This document shows positions 53,114-61,046 of a DNA stretch of 64,000 bases, piece after piece. The notes below the pieces were generated by a model. It was not told where the DNA came from. It searched no databases and saw only the letters and a list, made by a program, of their open reading frames with translations. The stretch's first letter is position 1. Every line of letters begins with the position of its first letter. The translations under genes and the position numbers were made by a program. This DNA comes from Bacillota bacterium (lineage in GTDB: Bacteria; Bacillota; Bacilli; Paenibacillales; NBRC-103111), in NCBI GenBank assembly GCA_023386955.1, contig JAEWIS010000055.1, forward strand, positions 180,203 through 244,202. Direction: 5' to 3'.

Positions 53114-54113
53114 GCTCGCCGCCTCCCCTCGTACGGATCAGGTACAGGAAGAACGGGATGCCCACAGCAGAGGTGACCACCCCGATGGGGGTTTCGAAGG
53201 GGTAGTTCATAAACCGGCTGAGTACATCCGACAGCCCCAGGAACACAGCCCCCATCAGCCCGGAGCAGGGAATCACCCAACGGTAGTCCACACCGACCAG
53301 ATAGCGGGTCATGTGGGGAATCAGGAGCCCGACAAAGGCAATCTTGCCTGCCAAGGCCACGGATACTCCCGTCAGCAGCGCTACACAGGCCATGGTGGCC
53401 AGCTTCACCCAGAAGGTGCGCTGCCCCAGGCCCGCCGCGATATCATCCCCCAGAGAAATGATGGTGATGGACCGGGCCAGCACAAGGGCCACAGCCAGTC
53501 CGATCAGCCCTAACGGCAGCGCCAGCTTTACCAGGTCAGGGTTCATCTGGTGCAGTCTGGCATTGAACCAGAAGCTGACGTTCTGGGAGATATTGAAGGA
53601 GATGGCCAGCGCTGCCGAGGCGCTGCTCAGGAACGTCCCGATAATCGTCCCCAGAATCGCCATCCGCACCGGTGCCATTCCTCCCGGCATCATCCACGAC
53701 AGCAGGAAAACCAGGGCCACCCCGCAGGCCGAGCCGATAAACGAGCTTGCTACCAGTCCCAGCATGGAGCCGTTGGGCATCAGAATCATGGTCAAGGTAA
53801 TAGCAAAAGCGGCCCCATCGGAGACCCCCATAATGGCAGGGGACGCCAGATAGTTTCTGGTCATCCCCTGCATCATGGCGCCCGACATGGCCAGGAAGCC
53901 GCCGATCAGAAGGGCCCCCGCCGCCCGGGGCAGCCGGGAGTGGAGCACAATCTGATGGTTTACATTATCCGGATCAAAATGAAAGAAGGCATCCCTTACC
54001 ACCGTCCAGTCCATGGACTTGGCCCCATACATGACGGAGGCTAGCAGGACCAGCACGATGGCAACGGGTGAAACCGCCAAAATCAGGTAGGGTGAAACCG
54101 CCTTATGCGACAT
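53103..54113 (-). CDS. Iron-siderophore ABC transporter permease (FecCD family)
   Basis: 336 residues from ATG 54113, only 5 bp after the binding-protein stop; translational coupling probably replaces a ribosome site. Signatures SRLPRAAGALLIGGFLAMSG, RNYLASPAIMGVSDGAA and GKIAFVGLLIPHMTRYLVG mark the FecCD family. Together with the permease at 52088 it forms the channel for the ferric siderophore captured by the binding protein encoded next to it. The co-directional block binding protein-permease-permease-esterase-esterase-ATPase resembles feuABC-besA-yusV in content. Confidence 0.95.
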   Translation of the reverse strand: MSHKAVSPYLILAVSPVAIVLVLLASVMYGAKSMDWTVVRDAFFHFDPDNVNHQIVLHSRLPRAAGALLIGGFLAMSGAMMQGMTRNYLASPAIMGVSDGAAFAITLTMILMPNGSMLGLVASSFIGSACGVALVFLLSWMMPGGMAPVRMAILGTIIGTFLSSASAALAISFNISQNVSFWFNARLHQMNPDLVKLALPLGLIGLAVALVLARSITIISLGDDIAAGLGQRTFWVKLATMACVALLTGVSVALAGKIAFVGLLIPHMTRYLVGVDYRWVIPCSGLMGAVFLGLSDVLSRFMNYPFETPIGVVTSAVGIPFFLYLIRTRGGGERAA

Positions 54114-54118
54114 GGGGC

Positions 54119-55126
54119 TTATTGGCTGAGAGCGGCAACGGCCTTATCCAGGAATGCCAGCTTGCTCCAGGAGGTGCCGCCTTGGGCGCTGGGGTCTACA
54201 ATGTTCACGAAAACCTTGCCGTTTTTGGCAGCCTTCAGGCTTTTCCAGATCGGATTGTTCTGAAGCTCCTCCAGAGACTTGGGCTGGTCCTTGTTCTCGG
54301 CCTCGGCGAATTGGACGAACAGGTAATCCGGGTTGATCTCGGCCAGTTTTTCGATGGAAACTAGCTCTTGGGCCTTCACAGCCTTGAGCTCTTCCGGAAC
54401 GGCAATACCCAAATCCGTATAGAAGGAAGGGTTAAAATACACATCGGCAGGATACGCGTAAAGGCTTCCGGTGCGGACGCGCAGCATCAGGACCTTCTTG
54501 TCCTTCACGTTAGCGGCGATTTTCTCCTTGGCAGCAGCGGCATCCTTCTTGTACTTCTCGATAATGTCCTTGGCTTGCGCCTCCTTGCCGGCAATTTGGC
54601 CCATCACCAGCAGGTTAGCTTCCCAGTTGGAGGAAATGTGGGAGACGGGAATCATAGGGGCAACCTTGTTCAATTGCTCGACCACGGCAGCCTGGAACTT
54701 GGAGGTGCCCATGATAACGTCGGCCTTCAGCTTCAGGATGGCTTCGGCATTGGGCTGCTGGCGGTTGCCCACTTCCACGGCACCCTCCATGGCCTTGGAC
54801 ATATACTCGGGAATCTTCACGCCGTCGGTTACGGCGCCTACGGGCTTCACGCCCAGAACAGCCGCATCCTCCATAGCCTCCAGACTGGCGACGACGATAT
54901 TCTTCGTGCCGGCCAGCTGATATTGCTTATCCAAATATGTAATGGTCTTGGGGCCTTGATCCGCCGGAGCTGCAGCAGGACTTGCAGAAGCTGCAACAGG
55001 TGCGCTGGCTGCCGGGCTGGCAGAAGCAGCGGTGGAGGGATCAGCCGCATTGTTGCTGCTGCCGCAGGCCCCCAGAATCATACCCAGACCCAATACGAGC
55101 GATGCTGTCAAACCAACCTTTTTCAT
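54119..55126 (-). CDS. Ferric siderophore-binding lipoprotein
   Basis: 335 residues from ATG 55126, with GGGGAG 11 bases upstream; two in-frame upstream ATGs are less likely. The lipobox is ILGACGS with C21, followed by a long Ala/Pro/Ser linker and a periplasmic-binding (PBP2/FeuA-like) fold: KNIVVASLEAMEDAAVLGVK, ADVIMGTSKFQAAVVEQLNK, ISSNWEANLLVMGQIAGKEA. Such proteins capture ferric siderophores at the outer face of the membrane. Two Fur boxes and a sigma-A promoter lie upstream, so the gene is switched on by iron shortage. The first gene of its operon. Confidence 0.93.
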   Translation of the reverse strand: MKKVGLTASLVLGLGMILGACGSSNNAADPSTAASASPAASAPVAASASPAAAPADQGPKTITYLDKQYQLAGTKNIVVASLEAMEDAAVLGVKPVGAVTDGVKIPEYMSKAMEGAVEVGNRQQPNAEAILKLKADVIMGTSKFQAAVVEQLNKVAPMIPVSHISSNWEANLLVMGQIAGKEAQAKDIIEKYKKDAAAAKEKIAANVKDKKVLMLRVRTGSLYAYPADVYFNPSFYTDLGIAVPEELKAVKAQELVSIEKLAEINPDYLFVQFAEAENKDQPKSLEELQNNPIWKSLKAAKNGKVFVNIVDPSAQGGTSWSKLAFLDKAVAALSQ

Positions 55127-55173
55127 AACACCAATTACTCCCCTCATGGCTTTTAGTTTCCCGTAAATAATAA

Positions 55174-55188
55174 TGATTCGCATTATCA
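55174..55188. promoter_or_regulatory. Fur box before the binding-protein gene (1)
   Basis: TGATTCGCATTATCA matches the 7-1-7 Fur consensus TGATAATNATTATCA at most positions. Located between the promoter and the start codon. Confidence 0.8.
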
Positions 55189-55195
55189 TTCTAAA

Positions 55196-55210
55196 TGAGA
55201 ACTGTTATCA
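55196..55210. promoter_or_regulatory. Fur box before the binding-protein gene (2)
   Basis: TGAGAACTGTTATCA is a second Fur-type match; it abuts the -10 hexamer at 55210-55215, so Fur bound here would block transcription. Confidence 0.75.
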
Positions 55211-55238
55211 TTATAAGAGGATAGGCCCCCGTACGCAA
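55210..55238 (-). promoter_or_regulatory. Sigma-A promoter of the siderophore transporter operon
   Basis: TTGCGT (55233-55238), 17-bp spacer and a consensus TATAAT (55210-55215) on the minus strand, next to the Fur boxes. Confidence 0.8.
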
Positions 55239-55269
55239 GACTTTTTTCCGGCCAGCGGTCAGAACATCG

Positions 55270-56229
55270 TTACACATTCCACTCCCGCTCCTCCCGGGTC
55301 TTTGCTAATGAAAGCCGAATTCCCTTGGCCAACAAGGCCGGCACCACCGAAATATGGCCTTCTCCTTCGAATTCCTTGACAACTACAGTCAGCAACGGGT
55401 GGTGAAGAGCCGAAAGACGGGCTCCCAATTCCATGGCGTTCTCCAGCATCCGGCTGTCTCCCCCGCCTTCATGCCCGCCTGCGGCAATCAGCAGGAGACG
55501 TTCGGGATCTGCCGAACTAAGGGTCTCCGCCCTCTCAGGAGACTCAACCCTCCCTACAGACTCGGCCGCCTTCTGCCCGTCCGCCCTCTCCATGAGCCTC
55601 CGCCGGAAGGCCCTCTCCTCTTCAAGCAGGGTATGGCCGTTCCACCAGATGGAGGGGCTGCCCGCCACATAGGTCCGGAACACAGGTGCTCTGGTAAACA
55701 GCGCATGCAGCACCAGAAAACCGCCCATGGAATGCCCGATAAACGCCTGTCTGCTCCGGTCCACTGGATAACGGGCCTCCACCGCCGGCATCAGCTCCTG
55801 CTCGATAAAGTCCAGGAAGGCATCCGCCCCGCCTAAGGGCGGCCAAGGTTCTCTGTTTCCCCGGACAGGCAACTGGGCTGGGTCGGCAGGAGTCGTATAA
55901 TCCAGGAACCGTTCCCGCACCCGGTCCAGCCGGGACGGATACCCGATGCCAACCACCACGGCGGGATCATACCCTTTGGGCGGCTTCGTCTGCCAGCGCA
56001 CTGCTTCCACAGCTGTGCCGAAGCACATTTCCGCATCAAGCAAATAGATAACGGGATACCCAGCAGCGGGCGGCGGGTTCGGAGGGGTGGCAAGCATAAT
56101 CCGGTATTCCCGGCCGGAGACGGAGGAGCAGACCTCGATACATTCCGTACCCGCCAAAGCAAATCCATCTCCCGCCCCAGGCTCCTTTGTTGACAAATCC
56201 ACAGTTTTTCGCGGCATTTCGTTAGCCAT
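55270..56229 (-). CDS. Alpha/beta hydrolase, siderophore esterase-like, paralogue of the gene at 50381
   Basis: 319 residues from ATG 56229 (GGGGAG upstream). Motifs are those of the esterase at 50381: YPVIYLLDAEMCFGTAVEAV, VVGIGYPSRLDRVRERFLDY, the nucleophile S167 in FIGHSMGG and the histidine in FEGEGHISVVPALL. An insert of about 30 residues rich in Glu/Ala/Ser (MERADGQKAAESVGRV) precedes the last strand and is absent from the paralogue. It likely hydrolyses a trilactone ferri-siderophore in the cytoplasm. It lies 35 bp downstream of the nitrogenase-like gene, so it belongs to the upstream transcript; the binding-protein gene behind it has its own promoter. Confidence 0.88.
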   Translation of the reverse strand: MANEMPRKTVDLSTKEPGAGDGFALAGTECIEVCSSVSGREYRIMLATPPNPPPAAGYPVIYLLDAEMCFGTAVEAVRWQTKPPKGYDPAVVVGIGYPSRLDRVRERFLDYTTPADPAQLPVRGNREPWPPLGGADAFLDFIEQELMPAVEARYPVDRSRQAFIGHSMGGFLVLHALFTRAPVFRTYVAGSPSIWWNGHTLLEEERAFRRRLMERADGQKAAESVGRVESPERAETLSSADPERLLLIAAGGHEGGGDSRMLENAMELGARLSALHHPLLTVVVKEFEGEGHISVVPALLAKGIRLSLAKTREEREWNV

Positions 56230-56264
56230 TGGCCGGACTCCCCTTTCTCTGATCGTACAGCTTC

Positions 56265-57509
56265 TCAGCCGTTCCGGTTGATTTCATTAGCCCAGAGCTC
56301 CATCAGGTGCATCGCCCCCCGGTAGCCGGCAAAAGGTGGTGCATAGGGATTGATCCGCCAGGCCAGATCAGGGTTGGCGATCTGCAGGGTATCCGGCTGC
56401 CCCGCCCATTGCAGGGTTTGGCCGCTGGCCATCAGGATGGCGCCTTCTGCAGCCTTGGCCGCCTCCATCCACTGCCGTTCCGTGTAAAACGGCAGTGTGC
56501 TGCTATTCCCGTAGGGACTGTCGCGCCACGCGGCTTCCACCGTCATGTCCAACTCCTCTCTGGCAAAAGCGCCTATTCCCGCCACACTTTCGGCAGGTCC
56601 GCCCAAAAACAGACGGGCCTTTCCCTTCCGGTAACGGATAGCCGGCACCAACTGGCGGGAGGCTTGTCTGGCCTCCGCTGACTCCCGGCTGATAAATCCG
56701 GCATCCGGCTTGCGTCCGATGGCTTCACCCACCTGCACCAGCCATCGGGTGGTTCCTTCTATTCCGTAGGGGCAGCCCAACACATAGGGGGTCCCATGGT
56801 TGTCCTTCAGCCATTCGGCTGCAGCAAGCGCCTCTTCCCGCACCGCCAGATTAAGGCTGGCACTGCCAAGGGTGCGCAGCTCCTCCACCGAAGCCCCTGC
56901 GGTCATAACACATTGAGGCTTCATCCCGAGGGCTCCCCACATCAGGCGCTCCAGCTCGGCGGCCTCCGCCCGGAAGCGGAAACGGTCCGCACAGGAGCCG
57001 ATAATGTTGTAGGTGCCGGGTTCTGCCCTCCGCCCGCCTTCCAACTGCTGGCCCGCCGCCGGCCGAGCCAGCTCCCGGGCCAGAACAGCCAGCGCCTCCT
57101 CCACGCCATGGCAGGCAACCTCGTGAAAGCCCCCTTTGCCAAAGGCCACCACCGGGAACTCCGGGTACAGCCCGCCCAGCTCCCGGGCCAACGCCCCCAG
57201 ATCCGTCCCGATAATTTCCGGAACAGAGGAAGGCAGCAGGAATACCGCCTGCGGCGCATCCTTTTGGATAACATTCCGAACTGCGTCCAGCAGCCGGTCC
57301 GTGGAGCCCAATGCAATATCGTTTTCGTTCAAGTGCGTCGCATATAATCCGCAAGCCCCGCTTACTCCCATCCGTTCCAAGGCAACCCGCGCATACACCA
57401 TATGCCCCATGGAGCCAAACTCCACCAAGGCGGCATTGCGGATGGTGGACAGGGTCCACAGGATTCCCATCCGCCCCGATGCAGGGGGACGAAACCTGTA
57501 CAATCCCAC
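56265..57509 (-). CDS. Nitrogenase component 1-like protein, NifD/K-BchB-like subunit without cluster cysteines
   Basis: 414 residues from GTG 57509, which has AAAGGAGGAG 6 bases upstream; the frame is open far upstream but lies on the end of the previous gene. The N-terminal pattern GILWTLSTIRNAALVEFGSMGHMVYA and THLNENDIALGSTDRLLDAV is the fold signature of the nitrogenase/DPOR/COR family (compare BchB, as I recall it). Where NifD, NifK and BchN carry three cluster cysteines, this protein has none: second position H36 (GSMGHMVY), third S94/S95 (LLPSSVPEIIG). In BchB the second-position residue is an aspartate that ligates the shared cluster; here it is His36. The remaining Rossmann-like domains are intact (APRYRKGKARLFLGGPAE-like region present as RYRKGKARLFLGGP). 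Likely partner: the protein at 57526. Confidence 0.85.
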   Translation of the reverse strand: MGLYRFRPPASGRMGILWTLSTIRNAALVEFGSMGHMVYARVALERMGVSGACGLYATHLNENDIALGSTDRLLDAVRNVIQKDAPQAVFLLPSSVPEIIGTDLGALARELGGLYPEFPVVAFGKGGFHEVACHGVEEALAVLARELARPAAGQQLEGGRRAEPGTYNIIGSCADRFRFRAEAAELERLMWGALGMKPQCVMTAGASVEELRTLGSASLNLAVREEALAAAEWLKDNHGTPYVLGCPYGIEGTTRWLVQVGEAIGRKPDAGFISRESAEARQASRQLVPAIRYRKGKARLFLGGPAESVAGIGAFAREELDMTVEAAWRDSPYGNSSTLPFYTERQWMEAAKAAEGAILMASGQTLQWAGQPDTLQIANPDLAWRINPYAPPFAGYRGAMHLMELWANEINRNG

Positions 57510-57525
57510 AGCACTCTCCTCCTTT

Positions 57526-58812
57526 TTACTCTTGCTGCATAGCCATGCCCTTGGACAAACTCTCCAGCAGCCGGATGCTCCGGCCGAAGCCGCAGGTGGC
57601 CGCAGATGTAGCCTGCCCTTCCAGATAAACCGTTCCCTGTGCACGGGGGACCAAGGGACGACCCACACATATGCCGGGTGACAGCTCCGCAATAACAGCT
57701 CCGTCCGTTTCCGGACTGGCCATGTGACAAACCAGCGGATCAAACCCGCTTTTGACAATAGTCCGCCCCCACGCCTTATCTCCATGCCCGAAGCCTTCCA
57801 TATGGATCAGAACGGGCTCCAGCCCCAACCGGGTAAAATACGCCGCCAATGGCAGCGGATACACACGCCCTTCCGTAATGGCAAAGGTTACCCCCTTCAT
57901 ACGTGCTTTTATTTCCCGCTCCAGCGCAAGCACTTCCTGGCGTGCCGGGTATGTTGCCTCCTGTTGGGGAATGTCCAATAGCTCCGCAATGCGCTCATAT
58001 GCCTGATCAATCTCCGCGCAGCTATACGCACTGTGCAGCTGAACGGAAGGAATACCAAAGCGTTTCTCCATCACAGCCGCCAGCTCGGCAAAATGCGGGG
58101 AAGCCACAATGTTAAGCGACGCCTCGGGCGCCTCCAGATAGTCCTCCAGCGGAGAGCTGGGACCCAGGTGCCTGATGCGCCAGCCCTGCCCCTCCAACAG
58201 CTCTCCCAGCTCCGGACCTGCAGCAGTCCGCTGCGCTCCGAAGCTCATGATGTTCATGGTGCGGGCAGTTCCGGTTTCCAGCCCTTCCTCCATGAGGCTG
58301 CCCATGGCGGCTAACGTCCGCCAGTATCCAGGGGGATAGCTGCTGCATGTAAAATGGGCGGCTTGTACCACGGCAAGCCTTGCCGTTGAAAGCTGCGGCT
58401 CCATCTCCTGGACCAGCAGCTTCACATCCTCCGCAATCAGATTAGGAATGCAGGTGACAATCAGCAGAATGGCCCGCGCTCCCGCAGCATCCATTTCCTT
58501 GATGGCCTCGCCCAGTCCCTTGCTGCAGCCGAATACCACTTCGTTTCCGTCCAAAAAGTACACCCAATGCAGCTCGCCAGCTTTGCCGAACGGCTCCGGT
58601 ATAACCATTTTGCTGTAGGTGCCGCATTCCGGCATGCCGATCACCAAGGTGGACACACCGGCCATCCGCCCGGCCAGGGACAAGGTGGTGTGCATGGGGC
58701 AATGGCTGCCCGGGTTGGCCGCCGGAGTCAGCATTTCAATTGCCCGCTCCGACTTCACTGCGGACAACCGGCGCAGGTGCTTAAGCCCGGAAGCCGTGCT
58801 GTCTTGAATCAT
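57526..58812 (-). CDS. Nitrogenase component 1-like protein, NifK/BchN-like subunit with three cluster cysteines
   Basis: 428 residues from ATG 58812 (GGTGAG upstream; an in-frame GTG 12 bp earlier is possible). The three family cysteines are C38 (GSHCPMHTTLSLAG), C63 (IGMPECGTYSK) and C121 (LIVTCIPNLIAEDV); the spacings 25 and 58 are close to those of BchN (25 and 61, as I recall). NEVVFGCSKGLGEAIKEM is the conserved 'VFGG-K-L' segment, here with Cys instead of Gly. The protein probably forms a heteromer with the next gene's product and holds a [4Fe-4S] cluster at the interface. No NifH/BchL-like reductase is in the window. The genes lie within the Fur-regulated siderophore operon, between permease and esterase genes. 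Confidence 0.85.
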   Translation of the reverse strand: MIQDSTASGLKHLRRLSAVKSERAIEMLTPAANPGSHCPMHTTLSLAGRMAGVSTLVIGMPECGTYSKMVIPEPFGKAGELHWVYFLDGNEVVFGCSKGLGEAIKEMDAAGARAILLIVTCIPNLIAEDVKLLVQEMEPQLSTARLAVVQAAHFTCSSYPPGYWRTLAAMGSLMEEGLETGTARTMNIMSFGAQRTAAGPELGELLEGQGWRIRHLGPSSPLEDYLEAPEASLNIVASPHFAELAAVMEKRFGIPSVQLHSAYSCAEIDQAYERIAELLDIPQQEATYPARQEVLALEREIKARMKGVTFAITEGRVYPLPLAAYFTRLGLEPVLIHMEGFGHGDKAWGRTIVKSGFDPLVCHMASPETDGAVIAELSPGICVGRPLVPRAQGTVYLEGQATSAATCGFGRSIRLLESLSKGMAMQQE

Positions 58813-58853
58813 CGTCGGACTCACCCGCTTTCTTTTTAATAATTGAATAAGGC

Positions 58854-59894
58854 TTATCTCCCGCTTTTGATTAAGAGATAAAGAAAGTACGGCCCACCCA
58901 CCACTGCCACAATCAGGCCCGCGGGAAGCTCATCGGGGCTGACCACAATCCGTCCCAGGGTATCGGCGGCGGATACAATTAACGCTCCCGTCAAAGCAGA
59001 GATGGGAAGCAGGACATGGTGGCGGGTGCCGGTGAGCATTTTGGCCAGATGCGGGGCAATCAACCCTACAAAGCTGATGCTGCCGCTGACCGCCACACAC
59101 GAGGCAGCCAGTCCGACTGCGGCTATAAGCAGGCTGCGCCGCTCCTTCTCTACCCGGGCTCCCAGCCCTCCGGCCACATCATCCCCCAGGTTCAGGGCAT
59201 CCAGCATCCGGGACTTGGACCAAACATAGGGCAGCAGCACGATCAGCCAGGGCAAAAGCGCCCACACAAACTTCCAGTTGGAGCCCCAAATACTGCCCGC
59301 CTGCCACTGCACCAGAAAATCGAACTGGGCTTCATCCAGACTCATCACCAGTACGGTCATGGCAGATGTAATGCCGGCCTGCAAAGCAATACCCACCAGA
59401 ATCAGCCGTATCGGACTGATGCCTTCCTCTCTTTTGTAGGCCAGGACATAAATCACGATGGCAGCCATACCCGCTCCGGCCAATGCCAGAACCGGCAGCA
59501 GGAAGATAGAACCGGCGGATTTGGCGCCGAACACCATAATGAAGAGCACGACCATCAACCCAGCGCCTGCGTTGATGCCCAGCAAACCGGGGTCCGCCAG
59601 CGGATTGCGGGCTACCCCCTGGATAATGGAACCGGCTACGCCCAAGCCAGCCCCCACCAGCAGAGAGAGGACAATCCGGGGCAGGCGGAATTGGAACAGC
59701 ACCATATTCTCCTTCTCGGTACCACCCCCGAACAGGGTCCGGATGGTATCCATCGGCGTCAGCCGGGAAAAACCCGTGTTCATGCTGATGACAAAAGAAA
59801 CGGCCAGCAGAAGCGTGATCACCACCGCCACGGCCACATTCCGGCGGATGGTTTTCCGGCGGAACTGCTCCATGGTCAAGCTGATTTGCGCCAT
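58854..59894 (-). CDS. Iron-siderophore ABC transporter permease (FecCD family)
   Basis: 346 residues from ATG 59894 (GGAGGG about 9 bases upstream). Signatures FRLPRIVLSLLVGAGLGVAG, RNPLADPGLLGINAGAG and GSISFVGLIAPHLAKMLTG define the FecCD family. It is 2 bp downstream of its partner permease gene and 41 bp before the nitrogenase-like genes. This pair is not a copy of the 52088/53103 pair: it is closer to the FecD/FhuG type in the N-terminal extension (FRRKTIRRNVAVAVVITLLL). It therefore probably handles another siderophore. Confidence 0.95.
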   Translation of the reverse strand: MAQISLTMEQFRRKTIRRNVAVAVVITLLLAVSFVISMNTGFSRLTPMDTIRTLFGGGTEKENMVLFQFRLPRIVLSLLVGAGLGVAGSIIQGVARNPLADPGLLGINAGAGLMVVLFIMVFGAKSAGSIFLLPVLALAGAGMAAIVIYVLAYKREEGISPIRLILVGIALQAGITSAMTVLVMSLDEAQFDFLVQWQAGSIWGSNWKFVWALLPWLIVLLPYVWSKSRMLDALNLGDDVAGGLGARVEKERRSLLIAAVGLAASCVAVSGSISFVGLIAPHLAKMLTGTRHHVLLPISALTGALIVSAADTLGRIVVSPDELPAGLIVAVVGGPYFLYLLIKSGR

Positions 59895-59896
59895 CG

Positions 59897-60943
59897 TTAA
59901 CCAGCCCTCCTTTGTTTACGGGCCAGATAAAGGAAAAAGGGCACGCCGATCAGGGCCACCAATGCCCCGATGGGTATTTCCGAAGGCGGGTTGAGGGTTC
60001 TGGCCGCCAGATCCGCTGTCACCAATAGCAAAGCCCCGAATACTGCCGAGGCGGGAATAATGTAACGGTAATCCACGCCTACCAGCGCCCGGCACATATG
60101 CGGCACCACCAGACCGATAAAGCCCACTGCACCCACCACGGCAACAGACACCCCCGCCAGCAGAAGCACGAGGATGGTCCCGATGGTCTTCACCAACGCC
60201 GTCTTCAGCCCCAAGCCCTGAGCCACATCCTCACCCAGGTTCATCAAGGAAACCGACCGGGAGAGCAGCATAGCTCCAAGGATAGCTACGATAATTATAG
60301 GTGCCGCCAGCCTCAGCTGGCTCCAGTCACTTCCCGCCACACCGCCGGAGGTCCAGAACATCAGGCTGCGCGCCACGTTGTAGTAGATGGCAATGCTTTG
60401 GCTGAGAGCAGTCAACAGCGCCGTTACTGCCGCTCCCGCCAATACCAGCCGCATGGGGGAGGCCCCGCCGCGCTGCAAGGAGGCGATGCCATATACGAGC
60501 CCCGCTCCCAGGGCAGCACCGACGAAGGAGAGCATCATAATTTGCAGATAGGAGACTCCCGAAAAAAACGCAAAGCAGATGGACAGCATAAATCCGGCTC
60601 CCGCGTTTAAGCCCATCAGTCCCGCATCCGCCATGGGATTGCGGGTCATCCCTTGCATAAGAGCCCCTGCCACTCCGAAGGAGGCGCCGATCAAAGCACT
60701 TGCAATCACCCGGGGCAGCCGGAGATTGTAGATGACCATATGCTGCGGGTTGGTGTCGTCCCGGTGAACGACCGCATCCCATGCCACTTGAAGGGGAATG
60801 GGCATGGCGCCTTTGGAGACGGAATAGAGCATTCCGGTTAACAATACAGCAAACCCGGCCAGAATAATCAGCCAGCCGGTATGGATTTTGAATTTGTTGA
60901 CAGCTCCGGGAGCTGCCAGCACTTTTGCCGTCACACGGTTCAT
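59897..60943 (-). CDS. Iron-siderophore ABC transporter permease (FecCD family)
   Basis: 348 residues from ATG 60943 (GGAGG upstream). Signatures LRLPRVIASALIGASFGVAG, RNPMADAGLMGLNAGAG and GAVGFIGLVVPHMCRALVG are present, with about ten hydrophobic helices. It forms the channel with the permease at 58854 for the binding protein encoded at 61047. The gap to the binding-protein gene is 103 bp and may hold an mRNA processing site. Co-directional with the nitrogenase-like genes. Confidence 0.95.
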   Translation of the reverse strand: MNRVTAKVLAAPGAVNKFKIHTGWLIILAGFAVLLTGMLYSVSKGAMPIPLQVAWDAVVHRDDTNPQHMVIYNLRLPRVIASALIGASFGVAGALMQGMTRNPMADAGLMGLNAGAGFMLSICFAFFSGVSYLQIMMLSFVGAALGAGLVYGIASLQRGGASPMRLVLAGAAVTALLTALSQSIAIYYNVARSLMFWTSGGVAGSDWSQLRLAAPIIIVAILGAMLLSRSVSLMNLGEDVAQGLGLKTALVKTIGTILVLLLAGVSVAVVGAVGFIGLVVPHMCRALVGVDYRYIIPASAVFGALLLVTADLAARTLNPPSEIPIGALVALIGVPFFLYLARKQRRAG

Positions 60944-61046
60944 TCCTGTTGCCTCCTACGCCGTAACCTCATGGACAATATGCCAAAACAGGCCCCGCCC
61001 CTTTGTAATCTGGACGGATACCTGTTTGGTTTATGTCGGGCTTCAA

